NCBI GenBank assembly: GCA_033085395.1
Contig: JANQBS010000148.1
Coordinates: forward strand, 36,223-100,222
DNA: 64,000 nt
Reading direction: 5' to 3'
From: Xanthoparmelia taractica
Taxonomy: Eukaryota > Ascomycota > Lecanoromycetes > Lecanorales > Parmeliaceae
Below, in pieces: positions 1 through 11,861 of the stretch; the stretch's first letter is position 1; every line of letters starts with the position of its first letter. A program made the position numbers and the translations under genes. Below the pieces are notes generated by a model that had not been told where the DNA came from, searched no databases, and saw nothing but the letters and a program-made list of their open reading frames with translations.

Positions 1-1537
1 AAGGTCTACCCAGTTCATTACTGGGATGACACCACCACCTTCCGTTCCGTAGTTCTCTACAACCTGTTCCGAGTTGATGATGCACTCGATGTCCAGAAAG
101 TAGAAGGAGCTCTGGTCAAACTTGTCAACCGAGATGGTTGGCGCAAACTGGGGGCTCGGCTGAGGCTCAATGTAGGCGTGTTTTGAAGTGCGTTTGCTGG
201 AAATACTGAATGCTGACTTTGCCTAGAGTAATGGAAGACTCGAGTATCATGTTCCTGCGCAGTTCGATGACCAGTGGCCCCCAATCTCTTACCACCACGA
301 GACGTATCAAATTGGTATCACCGAGCATTCACTCGCAGCGCGCCTACCAAAGGCGTCCACCAGTCCACAGATTGTGGGCCGTGGCGAAGACTTTATCACC
401 CTCATGCGTCGACCGGAAGACCCCCAATGCCTCGAAGATTACCTCCATACAGACCGGCCCATGCTGGGGCTGCACATCGTCTCCTTTACCGACGCAACGC
501 TCATCACACTCTCCTGGTCGCACATCCTGCTTGATGCAATGGGACACAAGGCCCTCCTCGACGCGTGGTCTCTCGTGCTCCAGGGCCGGGAGGACGAAGT
601 CCTTCCTGTGCACGGTGTTGAGACTGATCCAATGACGACACTGGGAACTCACTCGACGGAGCAATATCAGCACGCCGATAAGCAGTTCAGCACCTGGCAG
701 ATGATTATTTTCGGCCTGCGATACGCCTTCGACCAGATCTTTTGGCGGCCGAAGGACGAAAGTCGAATCATCTGCGTGCCGGCGGCCTATGTGCAGTCAC
801 TATGCAATGCTGCTCGGGCTAACATCACGGCAGCAAACCACGGCAAGAATGGTGGTGATACGCCGTTCGTTAGCGAAGGCGACGTCATGTGTGCGTGGTG
901 GACGCGGCAAATTCTCTCCTGCGTACCAAATTACCCGAGCCAGACTATCGCCATCAGCATCGCATTTGGGCTGCGGTGGCTCTTGGCCAAGGATATGCTT
1001 CCTGCCAGCAGCGCCTATGTTGCAAATGCCTTGACATACGTGCCCGCTTTCATGCCGGCAAAAGACGTCCTGAACAGGCCGCTCGGCTATGTAGCCGCTG
1101 CCCTTCGCAAGGCCCTTGTGGAGTTGGGCACAAGAGAACAGGTCGAGGCACGCCTGGCTCTTGACCGGACTTCTCGAGAAAAGACCGGCAACGCTGGTCT
1201 GTTTGGTGACCCGTGGATGCATATGGTGGTGTGTACGAACTGGACCAAGGGCAAATTCTACGACGTCGACTTCTCCGCGGCGGTAGTGAAGGAGGGGCGT
1301 CATCTGGGAGAGCAGAAGGTGGGAAGGCCATCCTATATTCAACTCCATGCCTTTGCAAAGGGCTTCTCGTTGATTAGTGGCTTCTCAATCACGGGCAAAG
1401 ATGCAGACGGGAATTACTGGCTTCACTCTGTTTTAAGGAGGGAATACTGGTCCAAGCTTGAGCAAGCGCTGAGTGAAAAGCCATGCAGCGGCGACTTAGC
1501 GGTCCCGTTGGTTTCTGAAATTCCAAAAAAACCGTAA
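1..1537 (+). CDS. BAHD-like acyltransferase (fungal transferase family), 5' partial
   Basis: The reading frame is open from base 1, so the start codon lies left of the window. Exons are <1..171 and 227..1537, with a 55-nt intron (GTAGGC...CCTAG); at least 493 residues are present. The acyltransferase signature HxxxD is visible as SHILLDAMG (His and Asp near residues 156 and 160 of the visible part). A second conserved spot, VDFSAA, near residue 404, sits where the family has its DFGWG-like structural motif. Family members (PF02458, trichothecene 3-O-acetyltransferase-like) move an acyl group from acyl-CoA to a hydroxyl or amine of a small molecule, usually in the cytosol. The enoyl reductase and P450 next door suggest tailoring of a secondary metabolite, which is inference. 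The fold is secure; the substrate is unknown. Confidence 0.85.
172..226 (+). other. Intron of the acyltransferase gene
   Basis: It starts GTAGGC and ends TGCCTAG, with a CTGAC branch-like site shortly before the acceptor. The unspliced frame hits TGA directly after the donor. Splicing at these borders joins the frame open from base 1 to the long downstream frame without a shift. Confidence 0.8.
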
Positions 1538-2230
1538 CTGTGAGACTGAGTAATATATTCGAGGACATTCCCGGCGCCTCCGGCCGTCCTGTCAGCGGCC
1601 TATGCCCAACGCTCCTGGGTATGACTTCCACCATACTCTTAAACCTCTTGCTCATCCGCCATCTTGGTCAGGACCTCCACCAAAGACATATGAATTGAAT
1701 CACGAAGTAAGAGTCTGTGAAAAGAAATGAATTAGTGTTCTCATTCATGAAGGCATACACACCGGGACCAAGCAGTACTGTAGATAGATGATTGGGCCGT
1801 CCCCACGCTAAGGTCAGCAGTCAGTAGGCCCAGCTAGGTCGTTAGCAGGCCTAGATGGGCCCCTGGACGTGCCCCAGCGCTAGAAAAACTCCCTACACCT
1901 ATGCGGCATAAACCTGGAGTGTCTAACTAGATAGCTATATAGAGGCGTGGGTGGGTGGGACAAAAGAATGCGATTGCTCTGAATGAGAAGAATTCGAATG
2001 AAGAGCCAACTGGTTCCCCGCATGTGCGCATGCATCTGGAACAGCGGCTAGATCATGAGACACACTAACCCATAGTCCCACTATTCGAATATGTAACAAC
2101 CCTTTGAGAATATATGATACGCATCATGGCTAGTCTGGCAGACTGCTATTGGGACTTGAGCTCTTTGTGGTAATAGCAAGGTATCGCGGTGGCTCAGTGG
2201 CTGCCCGTAGTAAGGTAGTTTGTTACTGTA
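1538..2230. other. Intergenic, convergent 3' ends
   Basis: No supported gene is seen here. It separates the acyltransferase and the oppositely oriented enoyl reductase, so it holds two 3' ends. It contains one copy (about 1732-1759) of a short sequence found again near 5953-5980 after the P450. Confidence 0.6.
1732..1759 (+). repeat. Short dispersed repeat, copy 1
   Basis: About 28 bases beginning TTAGTG and containing TCTCATTCATGAAGGCATA recur with a few substitutions at 5953-5980. Both copies lie just past the stop of a presumed cluster gene on the same strand. Origin is unknown; a duplicated 3' flank or a tiny repeat relic are both possible. Confidence 0.4.
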
Positions 2231-3405
2231 CTAGGCTGAAACTCTCACTACTAGCTTCTCTCCCCTCACCTCCCCGCTTTGTAACATTTCCAACGCTTTA
2301 ATAACCCCCTCGAACTGTCCCTCCACCTCTCGAATCGGCTGGGTCGTGATTAACCCTTTGTCCAGTAGTGACTGCATCTCTTTAGCCCAGAGCGTCCCGA
2401 TGGCGTGCAGTTCCGATCTGGCTTTACGCGCGTAAACTGGATGGCCGAGATCGACGTCGTTGCCCTGCACCTCAAAGCCCATCACCACCTTCGCCTTGAC
2501 CGCTCGCCTCGTCCGCCACGACTCAGGGCAATCCTCGAGACATGCATAGCGACCGCCCGCCCGTGACAAAGCGCCGAAGCAAATGGCCGCAGACTCGGCA
2601 TCGGTGATGCAGTCGAGGGTGTGTTTGATAGGGGCACCACCAGCAAGCGATTTAATGGTCTCGACACAATTCGTCGACGTGTAGGATGCCGTCCCAACCG
2701 CACCATACTTCATGACCAGCGGTGCAGACGTCGAAGAACAGACAGCAATGGGAGAATAGCCCGACCTGACTAGCGATATCAGCATATATGCATAGATAGA
2801 TAGATCAATGGATATGTCACTGACAGCTTCAACATCTGAATGGCCATGATACCGGTGGCAGTCGCGCCGCCATATACCAAGACAGGAATCGGCTTCTCGA
2901 CCGGCTTGGAAGGCAGCCCCGCCAGGTTCAGCGCTTCTGGATCCGAGACAGCCATGCACACGGTACCCCAACCAATGGCACCTAGGGCGGCCGCCTGGAT
3001 GTCGCTCCATTCGTCAGGTATTTTTAGCATCTGGCGAGTGTCGGCCACCACCCACTGAGAGAAAGCGCCATTGTGCGGATTGTCCGGTCGGTATGGGAAA
3101 TCAGCGCCGCAAACCCTGACCCCGGGAGGGAACAGCGCAGACGGCCCGGCCGACTCGATAATGCCACAGAAGTCACAACCGACCGTGTTGCCCTCAATGT
3201 AGAAATGCGTTACCATCTTATAATCCGTGGGGTTTAGGCCCACGGCCAGAACGCGGACTAGGGCATGGTACGGGGAGGGTAAGTCGAGTACTGGTTTCGA
3301 GTGGGAAACGGCCAGAGGGAGTCCCGATGCTCTCGAGGGTGTTGCTTTGGATTGAATGACGGCGGTTTGGGTCTTGGGTGCTGGCATGTTTGGCTTGCTT
3401 GGCAA
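2231..3405 (-). CDS. Stand-alone trans-acting enoyl reductase (LovC-like, medium-chain dehydrogenase family)
   Basis: Exons (minus strand) are 3405..2825 and 2765..2231, with a 59-nt intron (GTCAGT...TCAG); the product is 371 residues. The N-terminal GroES-like fold has NPTDYK and GCDFCGI. The cofactor fold carries GGATATG followed after splicing by MLKLSGYSPIAVCS, a typical NADPH-binding beta-alpha-beta. The zinc ligands of classical alcohol dehydrogenases are absent, as in LovC-type reductases. These enzymes reduce the enoyl bond for a highly reducing PKS or PKS-NRPS whose own ER domain is inactive. No such megasynthase lies in this window, so the partner should be to the left or elsewhere. 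A general quinone-oxidoreductase-like role is the alternative. Confidence 0.83.
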
Positions 3406-3994
3406 TGGGATCTGAGCTGCTTACTAAAATTTTCAGTCTTATGGAAGTTGGGCTCTCATTCAGGTCCATTTTCTAGATGCAATGGGATACCGCACCGCCA
3501 GCTTCACACCGTGTCACCGCAAGTGACTTGCAAGTGATCTACATGCTCCGAATGCCATGGCTCTGACAGGAAACCGAGCGCGAGATGCTCACGTCAGCAT
3601 GGGGTGCATCTCCGACATAAGCTGATATGCAGCTTATTGGCATCGAAGGATCCGACTGCACGTCACATTGCGGGCCAGGTTATCCTATGCCTTGGAGCTT
3701 TCAACAGGCTCCAGCTTTACCCTAGCTTGCATTCTAGCACCTCGGCGGACAACAGCGTATTTTCGACTGCTTAAGGGTTTTCCTTGTGGCGAGACATAGT
3801 TGTGGGCTCTTGCGATTGTAGCGCAAGGTCAGCATTCTTTCATTTTGACTCGGCCAGTTCCCATCGACATTATTTCATATCGTAGAAGTCACATAGCACC
3901 CGCCGCGTTCTGGTATTATAATCCAGACTCGATTCTCTAAACCCTTCAAGAAATTTATCGCGGTATTTCGCTCATACTTCCAATAGCCACGGAG
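3406..3994. other. Divergent promoter region, enoyl reductase / P450
   Basis: The two genes are transcribed away from each other across 589 bases. No coding potential is seen. A shared regulatory region would fit co-expression of cluster genes, but no specific factor site could be identified by eye. Confidence 0.5.
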
Positions 3995-5787
3995 ATGCTC
4001 ACCACCCCCTACACCGACCACCCTTGGTTGGCACTGGTACTCCTGATCGGAGCGCTAGTAGGTTTATATCTCATCCATCTCAATGGCATACGGGGCGCGA
4101 TCATACTGAAGAAATCTTCAGAGTCTCGGCTACTATCTCGTCCTCCTCCCTACATACAACGTCTTCTTCCACCCACTGCGCAAATACCCTGGCCCAAAAC
4201 TCTGGGCAGCCTCCGTACTACCATGGACCTTGATGTTCGTTTCCGGCAAGTCCCACCACAAGCTGCTCGAACTACACGATAAATACGGCCTCATTGTCCG
4301 GCTGGGTCCGAACGAGCTGTCCTACATTGCGCCGCAAGCATGGGAGGACATTATGGGTCGCCATAAAGCCGGGCAGCGAAACGAGAACCCCAAGGCGCCA
4401 TGGTACTGTAGCCCCAAGAACAAAGATATTATCGGAGCCTCACGTGAGGACCACACGCGAATGCGTCGTCTGTTAGCGAATGGCTTCTCTGCTTCTGCAA
4501 TGATCGAACAACAACCGCTAATTAAAGGTTACGTTGACCTACTCATCCAACGACTCCGTGAAAAAGCAGACATTGGCAGGGCCACCATCGACATGCACGC
4601 CTGGTACAACTACTGTACCTTCGATATCATTGGTGATCTCGCCTTTGGGGAGGCCTTTGGATGTCTGCGCGAGTCTGCCATGCACCCGTGGATTTCCCTC
4701 GTGTTTGCCAACATCAAACTCACCGCGTTCATCCTCGTTTGCAACCGGATTCCTTTCTTTTATGTCTTCTTGCCGTTATTTGTATCCAAAAAGCTCTTCA
4801 AACAGTTCATGGAGCATCAACAAATCTCCCGAGAGAAAGTTGCGAAGCGCTTAGCGCTCAAGGACGCGAGACCGGACTTTGTTCAAAATATGACTTCTGG
4901 AAAAGGGGGGTTGGTAAGTCACCTCAATTTCCATTCCCCAATTGACTCATCTCTGTAGCAGACAGGGATAGGGCTGACTCGATTCCCTACTGATGCCAGT
5001 CCCTCTCTCGCGAGGAACTCAACAACAATGCCGTGATCCTAACCCTAGCCGGCTCCGAGACCACGGCCACTTCTTTGGCTGGAGCAACATACCTAATCGC
5101 AACCAACCTTCGAGTAAAGGCCGAGATTCTAAACGAATTGCGGACGACCTTCACCAGCGAAGACGAGATCGACTTGCTCAGCGTGGCGAAGTTGCCTTAT
5201 CTATGTGCCGTGACGGATGAATGTCTGCGGATGTATCCTCCAGGGCCGAATGCACAGCCGCGCATCACGCCTTCAGAGGGGAATGTGATCCTTGGAGATA
5301 GGATTCCAGGGAATGTGAGAAGAACTACCTATCTCGGTAGATATGTGTCCAGGCAGAAGATACAATGAAGCTAATCTTTTGACCGCCAGACTGTCTTAGG
5401 CATTCCCCACCGAGCAATGTACCTCAGCGAATGCAACTTTAAGCGCGCGAAGGAATTCCTCCCGGAACGCTGGTTGAACGATGGGAAGAACCGGGAATTC
5501 GCTAATGACTGCAGGAACTGCTTCAATCCGTTCTCGTATGGTCCACGTAACTGTATCGGCATGAAGTAAGTCTAATCTGGAGATGATAGGGAGAAAAAAA
5601 AGGCGGGATGATGATGAGTGACAGTCTCGCATACGCGGAGTTCCGCCTGATTCTTGCCCGTATGATGTGGAACTTTGATATGGAGATCGCTGATCAAAGC
5701 CGCAATTGGATGGATCAGCAGCAGTCGTACCTCTTGTGGCGAAAGCCTGCGCTGTATGCTCACCTTACGCCGAAAGAGCAAGCATGA
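3995..5787 (+). CDS. Cytochrome P450 (CYP65 / isotrichodermin C-15 hydroxylase-like)
   Basis: Five exons: 3995..4057, 4122..4913, 5000..5314, 5390..5565, 5625..5787; 502 residues, the usual P450 length. Exon 1 is an N-terminal membrane anchor (LALVLLIGAL), so the enzyme should sit in the ER. The proline hinge region reads NVFFHPLRKYPGPK. The I-helix has AGSETTAT, the K-helix ECLR (ExxR), the PERF-like region PERW, and the haem loop FSYGPRNCIG with the thiolate Cys near 445. All introns (59 to 86 nt) have GT..AG borders and keep frame. It would hydroxylate or otherwise oxidise a small hydrophobic substrate using a P450 reductase. Its place beside the reductase and acyltransferase suggests a tailoring role. 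The substrate cannot be read from the sequence. Confidence 0.9.
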
Positions 5788-6399
5788 ACCCCAAGTCAGG
5801 AGTAGTGCTGGAGAAAGAGACGTGGAGAGGCCCTTGCAGCTTCGGACACATGAGTGTGCTCGTCTCATTTGGGAGCTTGCGCTCGCTTTGCGCGCGGCTT
5901 GGGATGAGGCGCAAGCGAAAATGGCCAATGTGGCTGCTCGGAGAGCGCCGCCTTAGTGCTCTCATTCATAAAGGCATATAACTAAAGGCATACCATTTAG
6001 AAAGCGTATATCATTTTGCAAAATCCTGCTTTGTCAAAAAGAGATTTCGCTATCACTTGATCGCCAACTATCGAGATTCCAAAACAACGCTTCGCGTTCA
6101 TCAAGCGCCCATACCACCTACTTACCCGTTGGATGGATCTTCGGTTTAGAGCGCTGGAGCCGTCTAGACTGAGTTCTATGAGATGAATAGCTTCATTTCG
6201 TCTCCCATAAAAATGACAAGTACGTTTTAGGTACAAGTTGAATGCATAGTTGTCCATTCGGTTCAATTCCCTTGGCGCATTGGTGGTCAACCGAACTTTC
6301 AACAATCCATGTCTCGGTAGCTGTAACTGCCGGCTTTCTTGCTTTGAAAAATCGAAAGATTAGTTTGGTGGATTCGTAAGAAGTCGCAAGGCTTCTGCG
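5788..6399. other. Intergenic between P450 and NLR 3' ends
   Basis: No supported gene. Open frames here (for instance 5997-6305 minus) show no recognisable domain and no neighbouring exon. The second copy of the short repeat lies at 5953-5980. Confidence 0.5.
5953..5980 (+). repeat. Short dispersed repeat, copy 2
   Basis: TTAGTGCTCTCATTCATAAA and the next 8 bases match 1732-1759 with only a few differences. It lies about 165 bases after the P450 stop. Confidence 0.4.
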
Positions 6400-9300
6400 T
6401 TAATTCCGAGGCTGAACCCGCCCTGAGCTGTGTTGATGTATCTGTAATAGTTTAGAATGTGGATTACACCGAGTTGGATATCTGCTTGTAAACTCCACCA
6501 ATCTTTCTGACGCCAAGAGCCAGAAAGTCCTGGATTTTTGGTCGGGAGGTAAATCAGGTTCTGAACCAGTGTATCCGAGAATACGTTGAATGTCAAGGGC
6601 AGTTGACACTGTTTGAGCGTGGTCTAATCCTAGCACTCCTGACTGTAGTCGCAGCGCTTCCTGATATGTTGCAATTGCTTCTTGGTACTTCCCTTCATTC
6701 TCGAGCGACCGCGCCGATCGGTTTAGCTTGGTGATTGAGTTCGGGTGGTCGTCGTCTAGAACCTTCTCCTGCAATCCAAGTGATTCTTGCCGTACACATT
6801 CAGATTCTTCTTGTCTTCCCAAGATATTCAAGTAGGCGACCAAGATTCTTACGGTCTTTATCGTCTCTGGGTGCTCATCGCTGAGCATTTGTATCTGCAA
6901 TTCTCTCAAGCTCTGACACATTTCTAGTGCTTCCTCAAGTTTGCCTTGATTGCCAAGGTTGAACATCAATTCGCGCATAACCCTGACCGTCTCGTCACTC
7001 TCAAGACCGAAGACTTGCTTTCGCAGCTCCATTAGTTTTCGAAACATTTCTTCAGCCCCAGAATAGTCCTGTCTGTCTTCCAGCTGTGATGCAAGGCAAT
7101 GAATGGTCAACATGGTCTCGTTTGGAACACTCAAGGTTTTCTCTTGCAACTCGAGCAATTTCCATGTCATAACCTCAGCATCCGGCTTTCCTTGTTCCCG
7201 AAGTACAAAAGCCAGTCTCCGCAAGCAGTTTAAGGTGTCTGGATGCTCCGGGCCCATCTGTTTTTGGCTTGCTGGTAGTGACTCGCGATACAATTCTTCT
7301 GCTTCTTCGAACAGTCCTTGGGATTCAAGCACATCGGCGAGAAGGATCGAATTCATGATGGTGTCTCGGTGGTCTCTTCCTAACACCTCCCTCCGTATCG
7401 CCAATACTTGACGATACATCTTCTCAGATTCTTCATATCGCATTTGGCTTTGAAGCACGTACGCTAGGCTACCCATTATCCCGAATGTTTTTGGATGCTT
7501 GGGACCTAGTTTACTGTCTAGTTTTTGTAGTGCCCGCTGACACATTTCTTCTGCCGCTTTGTGGTCGCCTACGGTAGCCAAAGCTTGGGATAGGTAGTCG
7601 CGACTGACTACTGTGTCGGGGTGTTCGTAACCTAATACCCTTTCTCGGTATATCAACGCCTCTCTATGCATTTCCACGGCAGCCACATGCTTACCCTGAC
7701 GGCGCAGTATCTGCCCAAGATTTGCCATAGAAGTGAGTGTGTCAGGATGCTGCAAACCCAGTGCTTTCTCTCGGAGCGCCAGGGCCTTTCGATAGGACTC
7801 TTCACCTTCACTAAATTGACCCTTATAAAAAAACTTGAGATATGCCAGAAAAGCCATACTCCTTAGCGTCTCTCGATGTTCAGGGCCTAATATTGTCTCA
7901 GTGAGATTGAAATGTTGCTGAAGCATGTTTTCAGCTGCTTCGAATTTGCTCCGAGCAAAGAGGTATCGCGCAACACTGTACATGCTTGTTAATGTGAGTG
8001 GATGTTCAGGGCCCAAGATCCCACGTCTGATGTCATATGCTTTCTTAACCTCTTGATAAGCATCCTCCCATCGCCCTTTTAGAAAATAATAGGATGATAC
8101 TTTGTGCAGGATCTCTGCTTTTGTCTGAAGCAAACATTCATTGGATGCGTAAGTGTATTGAAGCACAACCTTAACATGCGGAAGCAAAGCTTCACACATC
8201 GTCCATTGTTTAACGTCATCAGAGTCGAAAGGGAAAGAGTTTGTGACAGCTTCGAGTGCCATTTCTTGCCACTTTGCTATCTCACCATGGATATCAAGCC
8301 ATTTCCGAGTTGAAACCTGCACAAGATTATGAATCATGAACGTAGCTGTTCCTGGTTCTTTGGAAATGAGCGAAAAGGCTTTCAAAGTTCCAACAGCCTT
8401 ACTGAATTCGGTTTCATTCTTGGCATTTTGGTTTAGGAGCATTTTTGATATCCCTTGCCCATCCAGAACGGCCATTAGAGACAATATTTTTGACGCACGG
8501 ACATCTTGCTCTCTGATCTGATCAAAGGTTACCTTCCATGCGCGAATGACCGAATTTGGAATCCCGGAATCCTGTAGATCTCTCCTCTTATCGAGTGAAT
8601 CTTCGCTTAAAAGATTCTGCATCTCAGTGTCGCTTGTGTGGAACAGTTCAAGGTATTCATCGACTGTGCTATCGTTTTCGCTGATGTAAGCAGCTGCTTG
8701 AGTGATGGCCAGGGGCAAGTATTCCAAGACTTTGCAAAGCTCGTCTGAATTGAGGTCATTTAAACCGTGGTTCTTTCGTCCCAGTCTCTTGGACAAGAGT
8801 TCTTTGGCTTCAGACTCTGTCATCGGCAAAATCTCAATCAAGTCATCTTCACTTGAAAGATCTACTGCAACTCGCTTATCTCTGGTTGTGATAAGGGTCA
8901 AACCGTTCCGGGCACGAGGGAGATAGTAATGCAATGGCGGAGCACGTTCATCCCCCGAAGTCAACGGATTCCGCCGGAATATCTGTTTATCATCCGCATT
9001 GTCCAATACCAACAGCCATGGCTCACGCATATCATTATTGAGCCACCCAGAGACCAGTTGCCATATGTTAACTTTTGGATCATCCCATCCAGGAAGGTCG
9101 AGTTTCTTTGCAATATCCTTATAAGCTTGCTGAATCCTTGATATGTTGCTAGAGTATATCCAGAAAACGTAGGCCTCGGGGTGCTTATCTATAAACCTGT
9201 ACGAGTATTCAATGGCAACCTGGGATTTCCTATGTGCTTATAATCAGACAGAAGTTTGATTACACTGTAGGCGAATTTACCCAACTCCACCAATACCTGC

Positions 9301-10059
9301 TAATACTACGTATCCCGGCCTTTCGAATTGCCTACCGATATCCGTAAGGATATCTTCTCGGCCCACAAACTGCAGGTCTCTTTCAAATGGCAATATGACG
9401 CATGGACTTCGTTTTGTAGGCGCGGCAGGACTTTGTTGGCTCATCTAGTTATTTTGTCAGTTCTGCGACGAAAAGGTAGAGACGTTTGTGATTACTTGTA
9501 AAGCACGGAATGCTGGAATCAATTCTTCGCACAAAGTTGTAATTTTGACATCTATATTTGATAGCTGTGATTGAATACTTTGTAGTAACGCCCTTAGATA
9601 TGGTTAGTATGGCAATGAATAACTGCATTCTATATGTACCTACGCATCAATGGTCCCGATGTATACAGCCAACGAGCTCTTCCCCTGCTCCAGCTGGGCA
9701 AAAAGCCCTTGCAGTTTCTCCTCCACCGTCAAGCCAACCAAACCCTTCCAGACTCTTCTCACTCTGCCATCTCCAGCAGACGTCGATATTTTGCTTAACT
9801 CATCCAACAGCTGCCGGGTTGTCTCTAAGCATGTCGTCAGGGCGGAGGCCATCCAGTCCGTCTGGAGGGAGGTGTTGCGCTCTATCAAGCGTGTTATGGC
9901 AACAACCTGGTCGACTAGACGAATCTGCGAGCGAATGCTGTTTGGGGCATCGTGGATCTTGGAATAAAGGCTGGCAATCATCTTGGCAATATCGATACAT
10001 TGCTGTGCTATTTGAGAGGCGGCAGCAATGGCACCCAATACACCTAAAGCTTCAGCCAT
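6400..10059 (-). CDS. NLR-type STAND protein: SesA-like N-domain, NB-ARC, TPR (kinesin-light-chain type)
   Basis: Four exons on the minus strand: 10059..9644, 9592..9496, 9444..9281, 9229..6400; three introns of 51 nt each; 1168 residues. The N-terminus (MAEALGVLGAIAAASQIA) matches the fungal STAND N-terminal/SesA-like helical domain (about 1-200). The NB-ARC domain follows: Walker A GIGGVGKS at 221-228 is completed only by splicing, Walker B is WLLVLDNAD near 297, and a GLPLA-like LPLAITQAAAYI is present. From about residue 590 to 1125 there are roughly twelve 42-residue TPRs with the GxxHPxTL signature, at least one without the HP. Such proteins are signal-sensing ATPases tied to heterokaryon incompatibility and nonself recognition, and they act by nucleotide-dependent oligomerisation. 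The ligand is unknown. The last about 30 residues are uncertain, since a further intron is possible there. Confidence 0.9.
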
Positions 10060-10412
10060 TCCGTTGGAGATTCAATAGCATCTGGCGGTATAGAAGTAGC
10101 TGAGACTTGTACTCTTTTCTCTGAAAAAAACCGGATTTTTCTAAATTCTTAATAAGCAAATAATCAGGCTGCAGCTGGGGGGGCAGATCACCCTCCTTCG
10201 CGCAACCATCACCCAGGTCGCGCGATAGGCTTCACTTGGAACAGAAATCATCTCCAACAAAAGTTCCCTCTGCTCGACCAAGGCCAGATGGAGGGAGCTT
10301 CTCCGTGATTCTACGGACCATGGACAACAAGTAACCAGGCAGGTCCGCCTTCCACTCCCTACATCCTTCCCCTCACATTCCCTTCTTTGCTGACCCCCTC
10401 AGAACCCCCATC
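10060..10412. other. Divergent promoter region, NLR / phosphoesterase
   Basis: This 353-bp spacer between two divergent start codons has no coding signal. The stretch just before the phosphoesterase start is C-rich. Confidence 0.5.
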
Positions 10413-11572
10413 ATGTCCCCAAAAACCATCTGTACCCGCCTTCTCATCATCTCCGACACCCACACCGCCACTCCCCGCCCTCTCACCAACACAACCCACG
10501 CCTACCGCCTCCCCCTCCCCAAAGCCGACGTACTCCTCCATGCCGGCGACATCACGAAAGTCGGCTACCTCTCCGAATATCAAGTCATGTTGGACATGCT
10601 CAAAGCTGCTCCTGCAGAGCTCAAGCTAGTAATACCCGGCAATCACGATATTACGCTGCACGAAGAGTTTTATGTTGGGGAAACGGGGAAGGATAAACAT
10701 GTTGTGCCGGGTTGTGGGGGCATGGAGGATGTCGAGAAGATCAGGGAGATGTGGACTGGGCAAGAAGCGAGGAAGGCTGGGATTGTATATTTGGAGGAGG
10801 GGATTAGGACTTTTGAGTTGGAGAGTGGGGCGAGGTTTACTGTGAGTGGCCTCCTTTTCAAGAGAAGTGATTGGGGGTATGGCATTCCATGAATATTGCA
10901 AGTCAAGGCTCGTAGGAGCTACCGTCATGGTCTGTAGGGGAAGGAGTATGTCTAGATGTCCATTTCTCCGAGATGGGTTCCTCGTAACGGACCGGCTTGA
11001 GGGCTAGATTATAGGGAATGTATCTATATTGAAGCACTCAGCTGACATTGACCCAGGTCTACAGCTCTCCATGGCAGCCCGAGTTCTATGACTGGGCTTT
11101 CACATATCCCCGCCAAGTTGATCGCTTCAACCCCAGTTCACCAGTCGTCAAAGACAAGGCCACAAATCCTGTTCCTGATCATCCTGAAATTGACATCATG
11201 TTGACTCATGGTCCACCCAAAGGTATTTTGGATGAAACAGACAGAGGTGAGAAAGTAGGCTGTGACCACCTGTTAAGAGCTGTCACAAGGTGTAAGCCTC
11301 GCCTTCACTGTTTTGGGCACATTCATGAAGGTTGGGGTGCTGGAAGAATTGACTGGAGGACGAGAAAGTTTGAACAGGTGGAAACTATTCAATCCCATGT
11401 GTTCTATAACCGGTGTGCTGGTGTAGATATTAGTGAGGATGGAGGAAAGCCTCTGAAATGGGGTGAAGAAACACTCTTTGTCAATGCTTCGATTATGGAC
11501 GTACACTACAAACCTCTTAATGCGCCCTGGGCCGTTGATATCGACCTGCCCATGAAGCAAGAGACCGACTGA
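10413..11572 (+). CDS. Calcineurin-like metallophosphoesterase (MPPED/239FB-like)
   Basis: Two exons, 10413..10841 and 11057..11572, give 314 residues. All metal-ligand motifs of the family appear in order: SDTH (Asp15, His17), AGDI (Asp46), GNHD (Asn77, His78), THGPP (His194) and FGHIH (His231, His233). This is a dinuclear metal phosphodiesterase or phosphatase. The SPWQPEFYDWAF stretch after the splice junction is typical of the fungal MPPED-like group. The intron is 215 nt, several times longer than its neighbours; it starts GTGAGT and ends ACCCAG, and a tiny extra exon inside it cannot be ruled out. The physiological substrate is unknown. Confidence 0.87.
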
Positions 11573-11861
11573 AGGAAAATGCGAGGGCGAAAACACCTAA
11601 TGACTTGCTTGGATACTTCGAAGGATGGGAGAAATCTTATCTTTTGCAGCAAAAGGGTAGCACATATGCTCAGATTGCTCGGGGTCGCTGCGATTCAAGT
11701 GTGATTAGGCCTGAGCATTCTACTATGACTGCTTCAGAGTCTCAGCTTTCAGCCCATTGAGAGTGCACAACCTCGGGGGTATGAAGCCAGCTAGTAAAGG
11801 GAACTTGGACGTGACTCCTTGTGCACGAATGTCTACTAGTGAGTTTCGCTAGCCTATCACC

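Noticed and set aside
5997..6305. Minus-strand open frame of 102 codons as an extra gene or terminal NLR exon
   Set aside because: No domain or repeat similarity is visible and no splice junction joins it sensibly to the TPR region.
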